From positions 89,631 through 153,630 of the forward strand of contig NW_014577738.1 of assembly GCF_000485595.1 (NCBI RefSeq): a stretch of DNA of 64,000 bases. Reading direction: 5' to 3'. Numbering within the stretch: position 1 is the first letter of the stretch; every line of letters begins with the position of its first letter. Shown one piece after another: positions 23,010 to 34,068 of the stretch. The translations under genes and the position numbers were made by a program. A model generated the notes under the pieces. It made no database searches. It was not told where the DNA came from and saw only the letters and a program-made list of their open reading frames with translations. Origin of the DNA: Priapulus caudatus. Its lineage: Eukaryota > Priapulida > Priapulimorpha > Priapulimorphida > Priapulidae.

Positions 23010-24065
23010 ATCATGTATGTTTATTTGTGATAATACTCATATCAATGCTATTATTTGTGTCTAGGAAATATATGCTTTTAAAACAAACAAATAATGCTAA
23101 TTCATATTGCATATGTTTATTTGTGATAATACTCATATCAATGCTATTATTTGTGTCTAGGAAATATATGCTTTTAAAACAAACAAATAATGCTAATTCA
23201 TATTGCTGCAGTGATTTCATATGCATCCTAATACCCAGTAGGCCTGCCTTACCCCGAGGCAAAGGTGACATTTTACCTCCGAGGTACCATGTGAACTATA
23301 AAACGGAAGATTAATATAAAAAAATTACTAATTTTGTGGTATAAGCGTCTTATATCATTAGAAAGCTGAGGACATGAGCTTTCATGTGATATCAATACCA
23401 TGTGAGAGATAATTCTGTGTCACAGATTATGCTTGTTTGAAATAATGCTGTTTTTCAAACCCATGTTTCTCGAAATTGCACTTTTTCAGGCCCACAGAGC
23501 ACTGACCCTTAAAACAGCCATAACTTGGTCAATTTTTGAGATAATACAATGCCCATTGGCCTGAATATTCCTCTCATGATATAGAATCAAAATATCCCTG
23601 AAATGGAGAATCTAAAAAAATGACTTAGGGAGGGTTTTCTCAGAGGGTCACATATGGTAATTATTTGCATGTCAGAAGGTATATCTGAAACAAAAGATGT
23701 GAATATGGTAATGCTACCACTGAAATGTTATTATCATGCCATGCATTTAAGTCTGGAAATATTATTTAAAACCTACTTAGCAAATTTTGATTTTTCGTCT
23801 TAACATATTAGACACGTTTGAGAGAAAGTATGGGCAGCATATGCGCGACTGCCTCATCACCATGGGCATCACTGAGAGGATGAGCATGGCGTCTGCACCG
23901 CTCTATCGCGAGATCCCGCTGGCAGACGCACAGCGCATCGCAGCGACGTCCTTGCAGTCCGCAGCACCCAGTATTCCCTGTAGAAAAATTATGGTTGGGA
24001 CGTTCCACACTTTCGGAAACACTGCAGCCTCCAGCCTGCGGCAACCTGGCAAGGTCAACTGAAAA
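23010..24065. repeat. Right arm of the inverted repeat
   Basis: This is the reverse-complement partner of 20049-20990. At the inner end, a unit of about 100 bases beginning TATGTTTATTTGTGATAATA is present twice in tandem (about 23014-23110 and 23112-23208). The outer end reads GCAGCCTCCAGCCTGCGGCA. Part of the arm (23648-23818) is also at 527-705. Confidence 0.8.
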
Positions 24066-24408
24066 AAAAACGAGTGTCAAAAATCATATTCTGATATAAC
24101 AGGGAACTTAATGCCAAGAGATTATATTTTTACTGCAATAACACATAGGTGTGGGCATTATAGGGTTAAATTTCATTTATTAAATTTTTAAATTTAATCT
24201 TTTAGCACACGTTCGCTGTCGCTTTACCTCGAAAATGCATATTTTTAAATCGTAATGTTACAGCTTACTTTTTATGTTAGCCTCTTCTATGAGTCAGGAG
24301 GAGAATATCTGCATTCCAGTTTCTGGTTTCAGTATCGCATTCGCTGTGATCCTTATCATTGTCATCATCGCATTCGCTGCTGTTGCTGTTACACGCCATC
24401 ATAGCTGT
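24066..24408. other. Spacer between inverted repeat and BEL/Pao LTR
   Basis: A/T-rich, no ORF with recognisable content. A run of TCATT/GCATTCGCT words sits near 24340-24380. Confidence 0.35.
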
Positions 24409-25128
24409 TTTGAGCGAAACTAGGATCTCACACCGCGAGGTGGCACTGGTGCTGGTTTAAGGCACAATCCGGGGAACAAGAATGGGCTCGAAGCTAATGA
24501 TTTGTTCCATTTGAGCCCGTGTGCCATTGTGTTAACATGTTAGGCGAGTTGTATCGATTTGATTCATGATAAATTGTTCAATATTTACACGTTGGTATAC
24601 GCTTTTAATATGTTACTGTTTAACATGTAACGTTCAATGTGTAATCGTAAAAGTTTAGTGAATTACAGCACTTGTAATGCTGCTGTCGATAGACCACAGC
24701 CGCTTGTGTAAATAGCCTATTCTAAGCCATTCAAGGTCAAGGCTTACCGTGTGATACTGCAAGTTGCAGTTGGGAGTTAGTGTGGAATTTAACCAGTTTA
24801 TTTGGATGTAGTCAATGTTATGTGGAGGAAGTGTAGTGTAGAAGATTCAGATAATTTAAGAGAATCTTGTTTTTGTCTAGTTGCTGGTATTTATGATGCC
24901 AATGATTGTATTACAGGATTGATTACCTGCTAAACTAACCGTGTGACCGACCTTTCTGTGACAGTGCACCACATAGGTTTTAGCAGAAAATGTCAGTTAC
25001 ATCCGGTCACAGTAGTAATTTGATTATTGTATGTTTAACTGAATAGATGCCGATACATATATCTTTGAAGATTATGCAATCTATAGGATGGAAATATGGG
25101 ATTTCGTGCAATGTTTTTCTTTAATATA
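24409..25128 (+). mobile_element. BEL/Pao 5' LTR, 3' end missing
   Basis: Begins TGTTTTGAGCGAAACTAGGA and matches 35548-36305 throughout, with small indels (the right copy has about 35 extra bases near 35890). Similarity stops near 25128, where another repeat begins, so the R/U5 end is lost. The paired LTRs flank pol pieces in the same orientation. Confidence 0.8.
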
Positions 25129-25581
25129 TTGTAGGCACGGGGTTTACATTATTTAAATAAGTTAATAACTTCCACCATACAACTCCGTTTTAAATTAAAG
25201 GCCAGCATATTTATTCTTGTAAAGCACTCACTTAAGTAATTACTAATCTCTCTTTCCTTCTTTTCTTCTTAACGTTTAATGACTATTAATTCTGTATCTT
25301 TTGCTTTTAACGGTTCTTGACGTTACAAATTATTCCTTCTTTCTTCTTCAGCTTTGTTTTAGTCTTGGCGAATCCATGTCTCCTCTAAGGAAACGTCCAG
25401 TTCGAAATTTTAAAAAGGAGCAGTCGGGAGTCTGCTGTAACGATGGGTCATCGTCCGATTGGACGGGAGAAATGTAGACACGGGGTTTACATTATTTAAA
25501 TAAGTTTAAAAACTTCTACCATACAACTCCGTTTTAAATTAGAGGCCAGCAGATTTATTCTTGTAAAGCACTCACTTAGCA
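25129..25581 (+). mobile_element. Short element with direct repeats of about 108 bases
   Basis: GTAGACACGGGGTTTACATT and the following 100 or so bases occur at 25131-25240 and again at 25473-25581 in direct orientation. Between them lies a 34-codon frame from 25377 (MSPLRKRPVR, CCNDGSSSDWTGEM) that stops on the second repeat. The layout recalls a small non-autonomous LTR element. It truncates the BEL/Pao LTR. Confidence 0.5.
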
Positions 25582-26437
25582 GCAACGAGGGATAATAGAA
25601 TGTGTGAAATGAGTCTTCCACGTCGTTAAGATTGGCGACATAAGCGATATTTCACTTTACATTGTCCTGTGTATAAAGGTCCGACAGGGACTGGCTACGT
25701 TTGAAATGGGTTGAGGAATGTTGATCGTTGTACTGTTAGGCCCACTAGACTGTAAGCTTGGTTGAAGAGTTTGTGTGAATAAGCATTGTTTGTGGCACCG
25801 TGTGGTGGCTCACCCTGGTTCGTAGTTTGGGAACTAAAGTTTGGTTTGCTAAGAAATCTGTGTAATCCTGTGTACATAGATAATTTTAATAATAAACTTA
25901 GCAGTTGATTTAAATTTTGACTTGCATCAGGGTGATATCAACTTTTCAATTTCTGCTTTTTTGTTTTTAGTAGTCTCTTGTATGTTTTTTAATTAAAGGA
26001 AATGCTAGTGTGATAGTAGTCTTTGAATTATGGTTGTCATTTTTATGGAAGCAAAGTCAAATGTGACTGTCATGCTGCACGTTGTATTTTTTAATGACAT
26101 TTCTTTTTCTGTGTCAGGCGATGCAAATTATATGGAGGAGGATCAGGGTGGTGATGCTGCAAGTTCTTCCAAGACATGGTGCTGGACGAGAACCAGGAGA
26201 ACGAACTCGACTACGATCCGTCCACGCTGGGCCCAAGTTCTCACGGCGGGGATGTAGGATTCGAGGTCAGTTCGAGTCCAATCGTAAAAGTCACGAGCCC
26301 TCATGTGAGAAACTAAGCCGATGTGCTGTATATGTATGTGCGTGTGTATGCTTGCCTGCCTGTGTTTGTTAGCAAGTGGTATATGATATTAGCCTAGCAG
26401 CAAATATTCCATTGAGATGTAGTAGCCATTTAATTTC
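25582..26437 (+). other. Spacer with an acidic exon-like segment
   Basis: After TTTTTCTGTGTCAG near 26118, one frame reads MVLDENQENELDYDPSTLGP (from about 26177) and continues to about 26310. The acidic bias and the upstream acceptor make it exon-like, but I cannot assign it. The rest shows nothing. Confidence 0.3.
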
Positions 26438-26733
26438 TAATGAAAGTGTCAATGACACTGTAGCTCACCACAAAAAAGGACACAAATGAGTGAGTAAGAA
26501 GAAGTCAGTTTTAATTGAGCAACCATCGACGTACATTATAGAAACGATTGCCATCTGTATATTGCAATAATAATTTATAAACCAAAATAAATCACAATTT
26601 GTGACTGTAGATGGCGCTACACCCGCTTTGTAGCGATGGCGTTTGAAATAAACAGGTTATGCTGCGTTCCAACATGTTTTGTAAATCTTTACTCTAATAT
26701 AGACGCTTTATCGGCAGGGTGGAGAGGAAATAC
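26438..26733 (+). repeat. Dispersed repeat, second copy
   Basis: Partner of 5561-5990; the two shared blocks are adjacent here, with about 60 bases between them. No coding content. Confidence 0.75.
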
Positions 26734-26879
26734 CAATTTTGCATTAAAGATATTGTTAATGAAATCTTGTAAAACGAACCAGACGAGTGTGACAACACAG
26801 ACTGTTTGTGTCTATATAATATGCTATATAATTGCCAAACCTTACCTAATTTGCATAATTTTTTTTAAATATCAAAACC

Positions 26880-27200
26880 CCTAACCCTTATTCATTCACA
26901 TACCAAAAATGAGCAAAATCCGTTGAACCTGAACTGACTAATGGCAATTCCGAATTTTGCCAAAAAATTGCCGTGGCTCGAAAGTACGTCGACTGGCGTG
27001 CTTCAAAATAGGACGTTTAATATGGGAGCATAGCAGTGACAATTATACCCAATTTCAAACATGTGGGCCAAACGGTTCCTGAGTTATCGTTGACCGAAGC
27101 GAAATGTTGACGGACGGACGGACGAACGGACGGACGGACGGACGGACGGACGGACGACGACCCATGGCAATAGCTCAGCTTGACGATGTCAAGGTGAGCT
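26880..27200 (+). mobile_element. MITE-like repeat with (GACG)n and conserved end
   Basis: Contains a GACG run (about 27110-27160) and the end GATGTCAAGGTGAGCTAAAA, also found at 8625-8690. Similar short elements ending in a GTGAGCTAAAA-like word are common in marine invertebrates; this last point is from general knowledge. Confidence 0.5.
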
Positions 27201-27317
27201 AAAAATCTCACTTTTAATGGGCTTGCAATCCTATATTAGCTTGCTGCTACTTGTTTAAAGAAACTATTTCAACAAAGGCTGTGGAGAAGCTACGGATCCA
27301 GAGAACCGGATGTTTAG

Positions 27318-28105
27318 GTAAAAGTAGTGGTAACATTTGGCGACAAACCTGCACAAGCTATGCCAATAACTGCATTGAAGAGGACTGCAGCAGAAGGAGC
27401 ATGCCAGTATCCAGAGGCTGCAGATATATTGAACAAGGACACCTATATGGATGACATTTGCACATCAGTCTATACAATTGAAACAGCCAGAGATGTCACC
27501 CATGATATGGACACTGTACTCCAGAAGGGAGGCTTCAGAGTAAAAGAATGGTTCTCAAATGGTCCATTGAATGATGACAAGGAAAATCCTGATAAAAGAC
27601 TTGTCATTGGCAATGCGAAAGAGCAGTCTTAGGCGTGGTCTGGGATCCTGAGTCTGACCTTCTAAAGTACAAGGTCAAACCTGTCAGAACAAAGGAAAAT
27701 GAGCTGATGACCAAATGGAACGTTTTGAGCGAATTGGCAAAAATCTTTGATCAAATCGGGTTCACCGGTGCATTTATAATCAGAGGGAAAATATTAATGC
27801 AGGAGCTGTGGCAGATTGGTATTGGCTGGGATGACTCCTTGTCTACCGAAGTTACAAACGAATGGAAGTTCTTCACTCAACTGGAAAAGCTAGATGGTAT
27901 ATCCTTCAACAGATGCCTAATGCCAAAACCATCCAGACCTACTGGAATTGTGATATTCTGTGATGCATCAGAAGCAGCATTCGGCGCTGTGGCTTATACA
28001 AGGTTCGGGAAGAGGATGATGGAAATTATCACGTGAGGTTCGTTTCAGCAAAGTCACGTGTGGCCCCACTGAGAGCTATCTCTATTCCTCGGTTGGAGTT
28101 GAGGT
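27318..28105 (+). pseudogene. BEL/Pao pol: C-terminal half of RT and start of RNase H
   Basis: Reverse transcriptase copies element RNA into DNA. Here the piece starts in the palm: FGDKPAQAMPITALKRTA, then the catalytic YMDD box (YMDDICTS) and GGFRVKEWFSNGP. A frame slip near 27630 leads to LGVVWDPESDLLKYKV and FDQIGFTGAFIIRGKILMQE. It ends in VIFCDASEAAFGAVAY, the first Asp of RNase H, and [13 protein letters not shown]. The N-terminal RT, protease and gag are absent. The coding sequence stops abruptly at about 28105, where foreign sequence begins, and the same stretch reappears at 33343. Confidence 0.85.
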
Positions 28106-28159
28106 AAATTCAGACTGAGGTAATCTCAGACCGGTCTGGAATTGTTCGCGCAAATCAAG
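28106..28159 (+). repeat. AGACTG/GGTAATCTCAG insertion-boundary sequence
   Basis: TAAATTCAGACTGAGGTAAT and CAGACCGGTCTGGAATTGTT recur at about 31283-31305 and 31340-31375, on either side of the 180-N gap's left flank. They may mark one element spanning roughly 28106 to 31380, but the copies are direct, not inverted. Confidence 0.5.
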
Positions 28160-28612
28160 TAGAGAGTGATATAGTATGATAGGACCCTGGCTTCAATCAG
28201 TAGCGTGATATAGTATAATAGGACCATGGCTTCAATCAGTAGAGAGAATGACATGTGACAGTAGGACCATGGCTTCAATCATTAGCAAGTGGTATAGTAT
28301 GATAGGACCATGGCTTCAATCATTAGAGAGAGTGATATGTGACGGTAGGACTTTGACTTCAATCAGTAGAGAGTGATATAGTATGATAGGACCATGGCTT
28401 CAATCAGTAGAGAGTGATATAGTATGATAGGCCCGTGGCTTCAATCAGTAGAGAGTGATATAGTATGATAGGACCGTGGCTTCAATCAGTAGAGAGTGAT
28501 ATGTGACGGTAGGACCTTGGCTTCAATCAGTAGAGAGTGATATAGTATGATAGGACCATGGCTTCAATCATTAGCAAGTGGTATAGTATGATAGGACCAT
28601 GGCTTCAATCAG
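28160..28612 (+). repeat. Minisatellite, about 11 units of about 41 bases
   Basis: The core GGACCATGGCTTCAATCAGT occurs about eleven times. Two unit types alternate, one with ATATAGTATGAT and the other with ATATGTGACGGT before the core. No spacers of independent sequence, so it is not a CRISPR array. Confidence 0.9.
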
Positions 28613-29160
28613 TCACAAGGGGGAAATGCTATATAGTGTACAGGCCATTCAAGTTGCCAATTATATTCTATAGGGGCACTGACATTCTCCTTCCTGCCAA
28701 TTATAAAGCAGGAATTGGATCAAGAACGCTGAGAGTGGAATCGCCATCGCATCAGGTATCAAAAGAACTCTGATGTTCCAGCTGGCATTCCAAACCTCTT
28801 ATATCTTGTTCCAGAGGAAACTGGTACGTATGTATATATATAATATATTATATAGTATATGTTACGTGATAATATATTGCACTATTTCGGCCCATAGGTG
28901 GAGCTATGGTCACTGTGCTAGTACATATACCACCACCACGTGCCATGTGCTCCCTCTTGCTTTCTTAGTACAGCCACCTGGCACTACCTGGTCAAGCTCT
29001 TGTGTTCAGCCTTTTTTGTGTGTTCAGTATAACGTAACAGTATGAGTATCAATGACTGATTTTTAATTTCTGACTTATCAGTTCCATTTAGGCATTAAAT
29101 GGCCATCTTCGATGTGTGACTTGTAACATCAAGTAGCACCTATACAGCATATATAGATAT
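28613..29160. other. Spacer
   Basis: A frame at 28558-28773 runs out of the minisatellite and shows no motif. TA-rich near 28830-28870. Confidence 0.35.
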
Positions 29161-29600
29161 AGCAGTAAAACTCAGTAAAAGTCGACAGTTTTGGGACCAG
29201 CATATTTGTGGACCATACTCGTAAGTCGTCTTTTTGTCGACTTATATGTAGGGCTCCCCTCCCAGGCGCCCAGGCGCGTAGGGGTACGCAGTCATTAACA
29301 ATGAAACATGCTCCACACACGACGTCAGTTTGCGGCACGTACATTGCAGACGTGAAACGATCGGGTCCGTACATCAATCGACACCGCTGCTGGCCATAAC
29401 ACAAGTACATCGTACGCACTAGTGGCAAGCGCCGCACACGCTGCCATCGGCATTTCTGTTTGACGACTTACAGATGGGGAATTACTGTTGTTTGTATTAC
29501 ATGGAACCTGTCTGAGGGCGATGACTTGCACATAATGACGGCTTATAAATGACGACTTAGGCGGGGCTATTCCAATGGATTTACTAGGAGAGAAAATCTG
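29161..29600. mobile_element. Repeat with GTCGAC/GACGACTTA ends
   Basis: The left 85 bases (CAGTAAAACTC, AGTCGACAGTTTTGGGACC) match 37013-37115. The right end has TGACGACTTAGGC. This suggests a small element bounded by related ends; no transposase is seen. Confidence 0.45.
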
Positions 29601-31435
29601 GACTGACACCCACAACAAGAGATATGAAAAGACAAGAGAGACAAGAACAAAACTTACGAGTTTTACTCTACTAACAAATGCATTAATGTCATGTTATTTT
29701 TGCCGTTAAATTCTCTGTTAAACCTTTTTAAGGTGGTACAGACATGCTGCAGGCAGTGAGGGAAGAAGATTTGCTCTGGGTGCAGCATCACTTTCCACCT
29801 GCTGATATACACATGGTAATACAAGTGAACAATTTTGTGCCCCCCACCAGTTTCGGAAGCAAGAGCACAATACGAGCAATTACTTGCCATTGCTGAATAG
29901 AGGGTGCGACATTGTTGATCTGATCAACGCGTTCTGAGATCGCATATAGCATCAATATAGTGATGAACAGGCTTCATATCATCTATTCTTGCCGATATTA
30001 CACATGTAAACTATATGGCATTAATTATTTAATCATGTAGCGTTACTTAACTGTTTTCCACCGTGATGGACATGCATGTCAAAATAATCAATGTAGACAG
30101 AAATGCAGAATGATAGGCAAGTCATACGTATATGCCTATCATATAAGATATTATATACGCCTACATTTTATCAATTCGGTTTGGTATAAATGCTTTATAC
30201 ATATAACTCTTGTGAGTTATTCCTTTACTTGCCTATTTATGTCATGCTTGCAAATAGTAGATTTGTTTGCTTGTTTTTGTTTTTTGATCCGTATATTACT
30301 AGTTTCTTATATGGTTATTCATTGACATTAATTGTAATATACGATGTATTTTTCTATTTTATATATTTGAATTTGGTATTGTACTGACTGCTGTAGTACA
30401 GCTATATGTATTCATTTGTCCTGCGCATGACCTTACGTATATAGCTTGTTTTGTTGTAAATTACGTTTAATAGTGTTGATTTATATTGACATTACTACAA
30501 ACATTCTGTTTAAATATTGCTCATCATATTGACACCGTGAGTTACAGAACCGTATATGCCACCAACCCTGGTGACGCCACTGCCCATAGCAGAGCGATGA
30601 CCCCAAGCTTTGCATGGTTGTCACTGCACATACGCTAGCATGTAACGTGTAGGTGCCAAAGCCAGAGACCCACGGGTTGTGATTCTACCTATTTATACTC
30701 GCATGGTTATGGGAACGTTATGTGTTAGCCGGGATGGCATTAATTATTTAATCATGACAGAAATGCAGAATGAAACGCGTTCTCAACTGCAAATCTTTTA
30801 CGAGAAACAATGAAAATGTACGTCTTATTCTGCAATTTTGGTCACCAAGGTACTGTACTTAATACGATGATCAATATACCTACAGGCCTAAAACTCTATG
30901 TTAATTTATTCGAGATGTTTACTAAGTGCTAAAATGCTTCTGCATTTGTTCCTGGATATTGTTTGGTGTTATTTCATTCATGAGTATATTTCCATATGCA
31001 TTTGTTTACAACTTCTACATTATTTCGGCCGTTATTGATTAGGCAAACCTAATCATATGTAACGTTCATCATAATCATATTTATTTCCTGTAACGGTAAT
31101 GATTAATGTTAAAATAAACATGGTTTTGATGTAGTTCTTTAACGTTTTTACTTCGAATTCTATTGTTTTATTGCTGAATTTAGATTTTAACCATATGAAA
31201 CTATGTAAATGTAAATACATTACGGTGGTGCGCATGATATTGTAATTTAAATTTTGCCTTAATTAATTAATATGGTAATATCAGACCGGTCTGGAATTGT
31301 TCAAACAAATTATATCTTAACCCGGGTGCCCATAGGTGGGTAAATTCAGACTGGGGTAATCTCAGTCTGGTTTGTTGCGAATGTAGTTACTAGGAAAGGC
31401 ATGTTCATATTACGAATGATTGTAATTCGTACACA
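29601..31435. other. A/T-rich stretch without genes
   Basis: Several short frames but none with a motif or with splice support. A block near 30735 repeats words from about 30015 (GGCATTAATTATTTAATCAT). Confidence 0.4.
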
Positions 31436-31615
31436 NNNNNNNNNNNNNNNNNNNNNNNNNNNNNNNNNNNNNNNNNNNNNNNNNNNNNNNNNNNNNNNNN
31501 NNNNNNNNNNNNNNNNNNNNNNNNNNNNNNNNNNNNNNNNNNNNNNNNNNNNNNNNNNNNNNNNNNNNNNNNNNNNNNNNNNNNNNNNNNNNNNNNNNNN
31601 NNNNNNNNNNNNNNN
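31436..31615. other. Assembly gap (180 N)
   Basis: Unknown bases. All ORFs read through it are artefacts. Confidence 0.99.
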
Positions 31616-31849
31616 GATAACCAAAATTAAACATCAGGGCCAATTGGTTCGTTACAATTCTAAACTTATAAGAGGAGTTTAATTGCTCATGCAGAGCCAC
31701 AATGTCAGGTTATGCTTCGCTAAATCATCTAAATTTATATAAAGGTCCAATCAATCATTTGTGATTTTCATTTTTAAAAGTGGTAAAAAATGTTAGGGCG
31801 CAACTATTTTGTAGGGTCGTCGGGTAACCTGTAAACAAACAGTTTTTTT

Positions 31850-31980
31850 TTACGGCCTCAGGAGAAAGAAGCTAAGTGCGCAAAATGAGGAAGAGTTTCT
31901 ACAGCAGCTGATATCCACGAGGTTAGACACTCAGCGCGAGCCGAGGCTCAACGATTAAACGGATCACCTAAAAATCAAGG
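31850..31980 (+). other. Exon-like segment between splice-like sites
   Basis: Between GGCCTCAG and AAGGTAACC one frame reads KLSAQNEEEFLQQLISTRLD. The composition is like an exon of a DNA-binding transposon accessory protein, but it contains a stop (GATTAAACGG) and I cannot assign it. Confidence 0.25.
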
Positions 31981-32544
31981 TAACCTCTCTGAGATTCATA
32001 TAAATGATATATAATACTATATACTATATATATATCAATTGTTGTGTCGGGTGAGCGGGCGCCGTATTATGTGTTTAATTGATAAAACTCTAGTTATGCG
32101 CCGATTAACTATCCCTTGTTCAATTTAAGCCATGTTAATCCCGTGCAAAAATTATTTCGATTGTGTTTAAGTTAAATTTTACGTTAATTAACTACTTACG
32201 GTACTGGGAGATTTCAGGGGGGGGCAGTGGAAGAGTTATGGAATTGCAGCGGGGATGACGCTCATACAACCAGACCGAACCACCGCAATCCAGAGTGGGA
32301 AGAGTTCCTGAGGGAAGGGGGCTCCTAAGCAGCCTGATGTTGAGGAGGTCAGGGAGTGCAGCCCTCACGTAACACTGCGCCGGCGAGGAGGGTGGCGGGC
32401 CAGCCGAGTGGGAGTCAGAGGAGTTGCACCATCACCGTAAACACTGCGCAGAGAGAGTGGCGGCCAGCCGAGCACGGGCAAGAGCAAGGTGACATTACGC
32501 TCGTTGCTAGATCTCAACCAAGGGGTTGCAATCACCTGTACAGC

Positions 32545-32676
32545 GGTGTTAATCGATGGCGACAACGCCCAGGCACCCTAGACGAGTCCATCACTTTCTG
32601 ACACCGGGTTGCACGGGACAGGGAAGCCGCCGCCGTAATCCTACGTCACCGCGGCTCCTATATAAGCACCAATCCC
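32545..32676 (+). promoter_or_regulatory. TATA promoter, copy 1 of two
   Basis: TATATAAG at 32659-32666 follows TCCTACGTCACCGCGGCTCC. The same order of words (CCCAGGCACC, a GC-rich stretch, TCCTACGYCACCGC, TCCTATATAAGCA, CCAA) is found at 37645-37735. The shared block looks like a core promoter or LTR U3 region. Confidence 0.55.
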
Positions 32677-32958
32677 ATGGGTAAATCAGTCATCTCGACG
32701 GCCACGAACGAAACGAACGCAACAAGGAGCCAAAAAAGACGAACGAACCGAACGAAGCGAACCGAACGACACGAGCGAATGCGAACGAACGAAAGCTCGA
32801 ACAACACGAACCACGAAGACGACGATACGGAACGAACCGAACGAACGAATGAACGAACAGAACAACGGACGATCACGACTCGAGCCAGAAGCGCAACAAC
32901 ACACCGTCGGAGGAGAACCTCGCACAAGCAGGACGAGCCGCGAAGTAACCTATACTAA
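32677..32958 (+). CDS. Low-complexity Arg/Thr-rich frame after a TATA box
   Basis: The ATG is only 18 bases after the TATA box start, too close for normal initiation, so transcription would begin inside or after it. The 93 codons are made of degenerate GAACGAA repeats (NETNATR, NRTKRTERHERMR). Probably not a real gene; listed because of the promoter-like sequence before it. Confidence 0.2.
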   Translation: MGKSVISTATNETNATRSQKRRTNRTKRTERHERMRTNESSNNTNHEDDDTERTERTNERTEQRTITTRARSATTHRRRRTSHKQDEPRSNLY

Positions 32959-33342
32959 GAAGCTAAGCCAACCCACGAGACTCGCACGAGCTGCGAAGCA
33001 CCCCACTGGGAAGAGACAGGCTACATATAAACCTGTAGAATAGCTAAAGAGAAGTAAACGTGTAAAACTCGGTCCTAACATGATAACGTAAACGTGGCAC
33101 AGTCAATATAATTAATAATATATATATCTAACGGCTATAATCGAGATACGTGAGGCAGTGAGTGTTTGTGTTATTCCATGTCATCCGTCCATATGAAATT
33201 AAATCTAATCAGTTGCATAAATAGCTAATCTAAAGACTATGCGGTCATTCAGCTCTGTTTCTCGGCTACTGGCATCACTGTCCACCATCGCGTAGGAGCG
33301 ACAAAATATCCCGTGGAAACAAATAAAATTTCCATATTAATG

Positions 33343-34006
33343 CAGGAAGCTGTGCCAGATGGTATGGTCTGGATGACTCTCTTGTCTACCGAAGTTACAA
33401 AACGAATGGAATTCTTCACTCAACTGCAAAAAGCAGAATGGTATAATCTTCAACAGATGGCTAATCGCAAAACCATCCAACCTATCTAATGTGATATCTT
33501 CCTATCATCCAGCAGCACATTCCGGCGCTGTGCTATTAACAACGTGGGAAGAGGATGATGGAAATTATCACGTGAGGTTCGTTTCAGCAAAGTCACGTGT
33601 GGCCCCACTGAGAGCTATCTCTATTCCTCGGTTGGAGTTGCAATCCACTGTCCTCGCAGCCAGACTCTGTGCTACTGTGATGGAAGAGATGTAAGTGAAA
33701 CCTGACAAAGCTGTATTCCTGTCTGACAGTATAATTGCCTTGTCCTGGATTAGAGGCAGTTTAAGTCTTTTGATGCAAACAGAGTATCAGAAGTACAGAG
33801 CCAGACCGACCCATCAGATTGGCGACGCATACCAGGGGAATATAACATCGCGGACAAAGTGTCCAGAGGGATTGCAATCGATGACTTGGAAGGTGAATGG
33901 AAAAATGGTCCAGCCTTTCTCCGGTTGACAGAAGAATGGCCAAGATGCATTCGCAAAGCTGAGATAAACGAGATTAACAAAAAGAAAAGGAAAGAGAGAA
34001 AAACTT
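33343..34006 (+). pseudogene. BEL/Pao pol: RNase H region with repeated RT end
   Basis: Positions 33343-33636 repeat 27795-28105. The first 200 bases differ by many one-base indels, while the last 100 (from AGGATGATGGAAATTATCAC) are essentially identical. The sequence then continues into new RNase H coding: [20 protein letters not shown], a stop, KAVFLSDSIIALSWIRGS (RNase H Asp and the usual WI), and a tail to about 34006. It links the interrupted pol to the integrase that follows. Confidence 0.75.
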
Positions 34007-34068
34007 AACTGTTAGTAAGGGAAGTAGAATGTGCCATTGAGTGTACAAAGTTCTCCAATTGGAGGAAG

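Noticed and set aside
28160-28612. Regular repeat array resembling CRISPR
   Set aside because: Units are contiguous tandem copies with no unique spacers, and the genome is animal.
28106-31380. A single transposon bounded by the AGACTG/GGTAATCTCAG words
   Set aside because: The boundary words are in direct orientation, repeat irregularly and lack a target duplication; not enough to claim one element.
31346-31700. ORFs around the 180-base gap
   Set aside because: They are open only because N codons are not stops.
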